From an uncultured Brevibacterium sp. (GTDB lineage Bacteria; Actinomycetota; Actinomycetes; Actinomycetales; Brevibacteriaceae): DNA of 11,699 nt. The notes beneath the pieces are model-generated. The model was not told the origin of the DNA and did no database searches. It saw nothing but the letters and a program-made list of their open reading frames with translations. This document shows, piece by piece, positions 7,423 to 11,699 of the stretch; within the stretch, counting starts at the first letter, position 1, and every line of letters begins with the position of its first letter. The stretch is taken from contig CABTZE010000053.1 of assembly GCA_902489215.1 (NCBI GenBank), forward strand, positions 1 to 11,699, in the 5' to 3' direction. The position numbers were made by a program, and so were the translations under genes.

Positions 7423-7549
7423 ATGTATGAAGCTCCTCAATCCGGTAGTGGTCCGGTGGCCGGTGTGGTCGCGCGGCGTGGCGCTGGCTTTGATACCTGC
7501 GTGGCCGTGCGGGCCGGGTTGTTGGTGGGTTGGTGCCCACTTATGTGTA
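7423..7549 (-). other. Long 5' leader of hpaE
   Basis: If transcription starts at the operator-linked promoter (near 7543), hpaE has an untranslated leader of about 120 nt. It is G/T-rich on the plus strand (C/A-rich in the RNA). I find no riboswitch, leader peptide with strong start site, or clear attenuator. Confidence 0.35.
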
Positions 7550-7561
7550 ATCGTATACGAT
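7550..7561 (-). promoter_or_regulatory. GntR-type operator and promoter before hpaE (perfect palindrome)
   Basis: ATCGTATACGAT is a perfect 12-bp palindrome lying between the gntR stop and hpaE. On the minus strand TACGAT (7555-7550) can act as -10, with TTTCCA (7578-7573) 17 bp upstream as -35 (four of six matches). Repressor bound here would cover the -10 region. This is the consensus-defining copy of the four sites. Confidence 0.8.
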
Positions 7562-7582
7562 CCGCGGGGGCATGGAAAGGGT

Positions 7583-8275
7583 TTAAATGGACGACGGCGG
7601 GCGCCCCGTGGCCTCAAGGTATGCGTTGAGCGTGTGCATGCGGTGGGCGCGGGCCAACGCCTCGATGTCGGTAGCAGGCTTCTTAGATGCGATCGCCTCG
7701 ATCAACTCCGCATGCTCAACGACGGAATCCTGGGCGCGGGCCGGGATCGAATCGAAACTCGAAACCCTGATCGCATCCATCCGCGTCCAGCCGCGGTGCA
7801 CCAAATCCAGCAGGTGAGTATTCGGGCAATCCGAATACAGCAACGCATGCAGCTCAGTGTTCAGGCGCGTGAACTCGGCCGGATCAAAATCAGCTAACAA
7901 TGCACGCATCTGTTCATTCAAGTCCCGGGCGGCCTGCACATCGGAAGCTGAAATGTGTTCCGCAGCCAACGCGGTGGCGGTGCCCTCCAGGACCGCGAGC
8001 GTTTGCATCGTGTTGAGGTACAGCTCCGTATCAACTTCAGCGACCGTAGCCCCTTTATTCTGGGTGAACTCGACGAGCCCCTCGGCTTCCAGGCGGCGGA
8101 TCGCTTCCCGCACCGGAACCACGGAGCACTTCAACTCATCAGCGATGGTCTGCAAAACCAAGCGATAACCCGGCTCATACGTGCGGTCCAAGATGCGTTC
8201 ACGCACGGCATCGTAGGCGGCCTGGGACTTCGATGTGGTCCGGAGGCGGCGCTTCGGCTTGTGTGCGGAGGTCAT
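7583..8275 (-). CDS. GntR-family (FadR/FCD subfamily) transcriptional regulator of the hpa genes
   Basis: The 230-residue protein has an N-terminal winged helix-turn-helix (about 17-80), with the family hallmark VPVREAIRRLEAEGLV (53-68). An all-helical FCD effector domain follows (about 88-220). Likely FCD metal or ligand-binding residues are N139, H143, H188 and H211. Such proteins repress catabolic genes and are released by a pathway acid. It sits between hpaE and the divergent hpaG-like operon. The same palindrome precedes hpaD, hpaE, this gene and the fusion gene, which indicates a local regulator with autoregulation. No Shine-Dalgarno site precedes the ATG at 8275; instead TACGAT lies six bases before it, as in leaderless actinobacterial genes. 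It is not HpaR (MarR family) or HpaA (AraC family) of enteric hpa clusters. The effector is unknown; homoprotocatechuate, 4-hydroxyphenylacetate or a cleavage product are candidates. Confidence 0.92.
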   Translation of the reverse strand: MTSAHKPKRRLRTTSKSQAAYDAVRERILDRTYEPGYRLVLQTIADELKCSVVPVREAIRRLEAEGLVEFTQNKGATVAEVDTELYLNTMQTLAVLEGTATALAAEHISASDVQAARDLNEQMRALLADFDPAEFTRLNTELHALLYSDCPNTHLLDLVHRGWTRMDAIRVSSFDSIPARAQDSVVEHAELIEAIASKKPATDIEALARAHRMHTLNAYLEATGRPPSSI

Positions 8276-8293
8276 ATACGGATCGTATACGAG
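8271..8293 (-). promoter_or_regulatory. gntR promoter with operator and a weaker tandem copy
   Basis: ATCGTATACGAG at 8282-8293 matches the palindrome at 11 of 12 bases. A degenerate copy (8271-8282, 8 of 12 on the minus strand) lies 11 bp away, one helical turn, and covers the gntR start codon. On the minus strand TACGAT (8287-8282) is followed by six bases and then the ATG, the geometry of a leaderless transcript. The -35 is not recognisable. Confidence 0.65.
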
Positions 8294-8315
8294 AGTGAGA
8301 GGTCAGTTCGGGAAT

Positions 8316-8375
8316 TCACAGCGGCCGATGCGGTGCTTGCTTACACACATTTCTTATGTAGCAGGTCACAGCGGC
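8316..8375 (+). repeat. 10-bp direct repeat in the divergent control region
   Basis: TCACAGCGGC occurs exactly at 8316-8325 and again at 8366-8375, 50 bp apart start to start, between gntR and the fusion gene. The second copy overlaps the presumed -35 (GTCACA, 8365-8370). It could be a second regulator's site or chance. Confidence 0.4.
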
Positions 8376-8393
8376 AGTCAAAACGTATACGAT
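8365..8393 (+). promoter_or_regulatory. Promoter and GntR-type operator of the hpaG-like/hpaH/hpaI operon
   Basis: AACGTATACGAT (8382-8393) matches the palindrome at 11 of 12 bases. GTCACA (8365-8370), a 17-bp spacer and TACGAT (8388-8393) form a reasonable promoter on the plus strand, with the -10 inside the operator. RNA would start near 8400, after the first possible ATG at 8392. Operator centres here and before gntR are exactly 100 bp apart. Confidence 0.7.
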
Positions 8394-8436
8394 GAGGAAT
8401 GAGACCGGCGCATTCAACAGGGGCGCATTAGCACGA

Positions 8437-9987
8437 ATGTCACTAGGAGTGTCAGTAGCAGTGTCAGTGTTCAGCACAACTAACCAGCCCATCGACGTAA
8501 CCCAGGAAGTCCTGGACAACATCGGCAAGGTCATCGCCGTTCACCTGGCATATTCATCCCGCGCAGAACAGCGCGGCCGTACCCCTAAATACCCTTCCTA
8601 CTTCATGAAGGCGACCTCCTCGCTCGCGCTGACCGGCGAGACCGTTGAACGCCCTGCGGACACCGAACTGCTGCAGTTCGAAGGCGAGATCGCGCTCGTG
8701 ATCGGCAAGGAAGCCCGCCGCATCACCCCTAACGAAGGCTGGGCGCACGTCGGCTGGATCACCGCATCCAACGACATCGGAATCCAGGACATCAAGTACG
8801 CAGACAAGGGCTCCAACGTCCGCTCCAAGTCCGGCGACGGCTACACCCCGCTCGGTCCGGTCATGATCCCGGCCGAAAACCTTGACCCGATGCACCTGCG
8901 CGTCATCACCAAGCTCAACGGCGAAACCGTCCAGGACGCCACGACGCAGGAGCTGCTGTTCTCCTTCGGTCAGATCGTTGCCGACCTCTCCCAGCAGATG
9001 ACGCTCAAGCCAGGCGACGTGATCCTCACCGGAACCCCAGCAGGTTCCTCCGTTTTCAAGCCTGAAGACGTCGTGACCGTTGAAGTTCAGGCCGGCGAGC
9101 AGTCCACCGGCGAACTGCGCACCACCGCGGTCCAGGGCACCGAGGGTTTCAAGGACTTTGGCAACCCAACCAAGGTCACTGATGCGGACCGCATCGACGC
9201 ATGGGGCGACGCGGAAGCAGCAGGCCTCGCAGACGCTGACGCTTCAACCGATGCTGATGCTGCAATCGAGGCTGACCCGCTCACCGATGAGGTTCGCGCC
9301 AAGCTCATGGCTTCGGCCACCGCAACCCTGTCATCTTCAGTCAAGGCGGCAGGTATCGAGGCGTGCACCATCGCGGGCCTCACCGCAACCCACGGAACCC
9401 AGAAGGTCATCGGCCGGGCACGCACCCTGCGTATGATCCCGCTACGCCAGGACCTGTTCAAGCAGCACGGCGGCGGCTACAACACCCAGAAGCAGATGTT
9501 CGACGACCTCAATGAAGGCGACATCCTTGTCATTGAGGGCCGCGGCGAACAAGGTGCCGCAACTCTCGGAGACATCCTCGCAACCCGCGCCAAGCTCCTC
9601 GGAGCTGCAGGCATCGTGACCGACGGTGCGGTCCGCGACCTCTCCGAAGTCGCCGAGGCCGACATCCCAACCTTCCACAACGGCGCGCACCCATCCGTCC
9701 TGGGCCGCAAGCACGTCCCGTGGACCATGGACGAAACCGTCGCATGCGGCGGTGCCGCAGTGCAGCCGGGCGACATCATCGTCGCTGATTCCAACGGCAT
9801 CGTCGTAATCCCGCCAGCAGTCGTGGAGCAGGTGGCCGACCACGCGTTCAAGACCGAAGTCCAAGACGAATGGGTCATGGAACGCGTCAAGGAAGGCAAC
9901 CCGATCGAAGGCCTCTTCCCACCAACCGGTGAATGGAAGGTCAAGTTCGAGGAATACCTCGCAACCCGCGAAAACGAGCTGAACTAA
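8437..9987 (+). CDS. Fusion: FAA-family HpaG-type isomerase/decarboxylase domain + RraA/HMG-aldolase-like domain
   Basis: The protein (516 residues from the ATG at 8437) has two enzyme domains. Residues about 32-245 are a fumarylacetoacetate hydrolase-fold domain like HpaG: metal ligands E82 and E84 (FEGEIALVIGK) and D113 (SNDIG), then K131 and D134 before PLGP, and GDVILTGTPAG (193-203). A D/A-rich linker follows (about 246-282). Residues about 283-513 resemble RraA and 4-hydroxy-4-methyl-2-oxoglutarate aldolases, with TDGAVRD (R400, D401 metal/substrate site) and PGDIIVADSNGIVVIP (444-459). Enteric HpaG instead has two FAA domains, one decarboxylase and one isomerase. The start is uncertain: ATG 8392 lies within the operator and before the expected RNA start; ATG 8437 lacks a good ribosome site; GTG 8461 has AGGAG eleven bases upstream. 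It heads an operon with hpaH, 11 bp on. No frameshift is seen, so the fusion looks genuine. Confidence 0.88.
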   Translation: MSLGVSVAVSVFSTTNQPIDVTQEVLDNIGKVIAVHLAYSSRAEQRGRTPKYPSYFMKATSSLALTGETVERPADTELLQFEGEIALVIGKEARRITPNEGWAHVGWITASNDIGIQDIKYADKGSNVRSKSGDGYTPLGPVMIPAENLDPMHLRVITKLNGETVQDATTQELLFSFGQIVADLSQQMTLKPGDVILTGTPAGSSVFKPEDVVTVEVQAGEQSTGELRTTAVQGTEGFKDFGNPTKVTDADRIDAWGDAEAAGLADADASTDADAAIEADPLTDEVRAKLMASATATLSSSVKAAGIEACTIAGLTATHGTQKVIGRARTLRMIPLRQDLFKQHGGGYNTQKQMFDDLNEGDILVIEGRGEQGAATLGDILATRAKLLGAAGIVTDGAVRDLSEVAEADIPTFHNGAHPSVLGRKHVPWTMDETVACGGAAVQPGDIIVADSNGIVVIPPAVVEQVADHAFKTEVQDEWVMERVKEGNPIEGLFPPTGEWKVKFEEYLATRENELN

Positions 9988-9998
9988 GGAGCGAACAC

Positions 9999-10784
9999 AT
10001 GCTGGATGAAACCACCCGCGTGAAAATCGCCGACGAACTCGTCACCGCCGGCGAAACCAAAGTTCCCGTTCCGCTACTGACCAAACGCTACCCAGACATG
10101 GAGATCGCAGACTCCTACGCGATCCAGCGGATCTGGCGCCAGCGCGGCGAAGAAAAAGGCCGCGTCGTGGCTGGCCACAAGATCGGCCTGACCTCCAAAG
10201 CCATGCAGTATGCGACCGGCATCTCCGAACCGGACTACGGCGTGATCTTCAAAGACATGGTGCTCGAATCCGGCTCGACCCTCGAATGGGACATCTACAC
10301 CAAACCGCGCGTTGAGATGGAACTCGCGTTCAAACTCAAAGACGACGTGAGCGGCCCGGACGCCGACATCTTCGACGTGTTGCGTGCAACCGAATACGTT
10401 GTGCCAGCCCTGGAAATCCTTGACGCCCGCGTCGAAATGGAAGGCCGCACCATCGTCGACACCATCGCAGACAACGCCGCGATGGGCGTCATGGTGGTCG
10501 GTGGACGCCCGGTCCGCCCGGATGACCACGACCTGCGTTGGCTCGGCGGCCTGCTGTACAAGAACCAGGAAATCGAAGAGACAGGCCTCGGTGGCGGCGT
10601 GCTCGGACACCCAGCCAACGGCGTTCACTGGCTCGCTAACCGCCTCCACGAGCACGACGAAGTTCTGCGTGCGGGTCAGATCATCCTCGCCGGTTCCTTC
10701 ACCCGCCCAATGTGGGTAGACAAGGGCGACACCGTGATGGCCGACTACGGTCCACTAGGGGTTGTGACATGCCAGTTCGTCTAA
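9999..10784 (+). CDS. hpaH: 2-oxo-hept-3-ene-1,7-dioate (OHED) hydratase
   Basis: This 261-residue enzyme adds water to 2-oxo-hept-3-ene-1,7-dioate (dienol form) to give 4-hydroxy-2-oxo-heptane-1,7-dioate, using Mg2+ or similar. It belongs to the MhpD/HpaH hydratase family, which shares the FAA fold. The metal ligands E106 and E108 (RVEMELAF) and E139 (PALEILD) are present, as are GHKIGLTS (59-66) and the C-terminal GSFTRP and DYGPLG segments. Length is normal (enteric HpaH has about 267). The ATG at 9999 is preferred over the longer open frame from 9933 because AAGGAG, overlapping the stop of the fusion gene, sits seven bases upstream. The gene overlaps hpaI by 16 bases, so the two are cotranscribed. 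Confidence 0.94.
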   Translation: MLDETTRVKIADELVTAGETKVPVPLLTKRYPDMEIADSYAIQRIWRQRGEEKGRVVAGHKIGLTSKAMQYATGISEPDYGVIFKDMVLESGSTLEWDIYTKPRVEMELAFKLKDDVSGPDADIFDVLRATEYVVPALEILDARVEMEGRTIVDTIADNAAMGVMVVGGRPVRPDDHDLRWLGGLLYKNQEIEETGLGGGVLGHPANGVHWLANRLHEHDEVLRAGQIILAGSFTRPMWVDKGDTVMADYGPLGVVTCQFV

Positions 10785-11653
10785 ACCACACCGAACGCAG
10801 CTTCAAGCACCTCTTCACGCAGCCGAGCATGGCTGACCAGCCACGCGGTCGCGCTGACGGGGTCGCTGGCCCGGTCGTCGGCATGTTTGTTGCCTCCGGG
10901 GACCCGACCGCCGCGGAAATCTGTGCGGGTGCGGGCTTCGATTACCTGTTGCTCGACGCCGAGCACGGCCCGTTCTACCTCGAGGGCCTCATCAGCCAGC
11001 TGCGCGCGATCGCCGCCTACCCGAGCCTGTCCGTGGTCCGCGTCCCACGCAACGACGCCGCGATCATCAAGCAGGTCCTGGATGCCGGCGCAACCAGCAT
11101 CATGGTCCCGATGGTCCACACGGTCGAGGACGCACGTGCGGCCGCCGCTGCGATGAAGTACCCACAGCCAGGCGGAGCTGTCGCCGCCGGTTCTGCGGTT
11201 GAAGGTGTGCGTGGGGTTGGTTCCGCGCTCGCACGTTCGGCGCGTTGGGGCCGCGTGCCTCAGTACCTGACGCGGGCGCACGAGATCGTGAGCCTCATCG
11301 TCCAGGCCGAATCTGCCGAAGCCGTGCGCAATGCAGATAGGATCGCGGCGGTTGACGGTGTGGATGCGGTCTTCCTCGGGCCATCCGATCTCGCGGCATC
11401 CATGGGATACCTCGGCCAGCAGACCCACCCTGAGGTGGTGGGGGCCGTCAAGGAGGTTATCTCCAAGGTTCGGGACGCCGGGAAGATTGTGGGCGTCAAC
11501 GCGTTCGACCCGAACCAGGCACGCGACTACCTCGACGCCGGAGCGCACTTCGTCAACGTCGGCGCTGACGTGAGCATCCTCGCCCGCGGCACCGAAAACC
11601 TCGCGAACGAGTTCATGCCCAACAAAGGCGACGACAACCTCGAATCCTACTGA
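10769..11653 (+). CDS. hpaI: 4-hydroxy-2-oxo-heptane-1,7-dioate (HKHD) aldolase
   Basis: This 294-residue class II aldolase of the HpcH/HpaI family cleaves 4-hydroxy-2-oxo-heptane-1,7-dioate into pyruvate and succinic semialdehyde, the last step of the meta pathway. Catalytic residues known from E. coli HpaI are conserved: H66 (DAEHGP; H45), R91 (VVRVP; R70), and metal ligands E181 (QAES; E149) and D207 (LGPSDL; D175). Compared with my recollection of E. coli HpaI (about 262-267 residues) it has about 20 extra N-terminal residues and an insertion of about ten, rich in G, A, V and S (136-145), just before the conserved GVRGVGSALAR. The start at 10769 has AGGGG seven bases before it and lies 16 bases inside hpaH, indicating translational coupling. 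The 46 bases after its stop contain only a weak hairpin and no gene. Confidence 0.94.
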   Translation: MPVRLNHTERSFKHLFTQPSMADQPRGRADGVAGPVVGMFVASGDPTAAEICAGAGFDYLLLDAEHGPFYLEGLISQLRAIAAYPSLSVVRVPRNDAAIIKQVLDAGATSIMVPMVHTVEDARAAAAAMKYPQPGGAVAAGSAVEGVRGVGSALARSARWGRVPQYLTRAHEIVSLIVQAESAEAVRNADRIAAVDGVDAVFLGPSDLAASMGYLGQQTHPEVVGAVKEVISKVRDAGKIVGVNAFDPNQARDYLDAGAHFVNVGADVSILARGTENLANEFMPNKGDDNLESY

Positions 11654-11699
11654 CGAGCCTTCTCACACGTAGAGCTCGTTAACGCAGCGGGGCGGGGCA

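Noticed and set aside
5944..7629. 561-codon plus-strand open frame opposite hpaE
   Set aside because: Antisense to an aldehyde dehydrogenase with all catalytic residues; a long shadow frame produced by codon bias.
8355..8370. Possible CRP-like site TATGTAGCAGGTCACA upstream of the fusion gene
   Set aside because: Only the right half (TCACA) fits; the left half does not match TGTGA at the required spacing.
11651..11681. Hairpin overlapping the hpaI stop codon
   Set aside because: Stem of about 8 bp with a 15-base loop and no T tract; too weak to call a terminator.
1..11699. CRISPR array, tRNA, rRNA or origin
   Set aside because: No regularly spaced repeats, cloverleaf-like segments or ribosomal RNA motifs were seen on either strand.

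Overview
The window is high-GC DNA with strong Shine-Dalgarno sites and actinobacterial-looking proteins. The dioxygenase closely resembles, as I remember it, the homoprotocatechuate 2,3-dioxygenase of Brevibacterium fuscum. I infer an actinomycete, probably of the Micrococcales; the genus cannot be fixed from the sequence alone.

Layout. At 1-98 is the right end of an IS3-family insertion sequence: the transposase C-terminus and a terminal repeat ending in CA. A strong hairpin follows at 131-164. On the minus strand, 3147 to 182 is a two-gene unit: an acyl-CoA ligase followed by an MHS-type MFS transporter, with its own promoter near 3219-3247. A strong intrinsic terminator at 3371-3420 closes the next minus-strand gene, hpaD. 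Further right, all on the minus strand, are a six-helix membrane protein of unknown function, hpaE, and a GntR/FCD regulator. Divergent from the regulator, on the plus strand, is a tight operon: an HpaG-type FAA domain fused to an RraA/HMG-aldolase-like domain, then hpaH and hpaI, ending at 11653.

Function. The core is the homoprotocatechuate (3,4-dihydroxyphenylacetate) meta-cleavage pathway. HpaD opens the ring. HpaE oxidises the semialdehyde. The FAA part of the fusion carries out the isomerase and/or decarboxylase chemistry. HpaH hydrates the resulting dienoate, and HpaI splits the product to pyruvate and succinic semialdehyde. No HpaF isomerase, no second FAA (decarboxylase) domain, no 4-hydroxyphenylacetate hydroxylase and no succinic semialdehyde dehydrogenase are seen here. 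The RraA-like domain sits where HpaG of enteric bacteria carries its second FAA domain, so it is a candidate for the missing decarboxylase. This is the most interesting point in the window.

Regulation. A 12-bp palindrome, ATCGTATACGAT with at most one change, occurs four times: before hpaD, before hpaE, before gntR and before the fusion gene. Each copy places a TACGAT sequence where a -10 box would be expected. This defines a local GntR regulon with repression by occlusion and autoregulation. The ligase-transporter unit has no such site and appears to be controlled separately.
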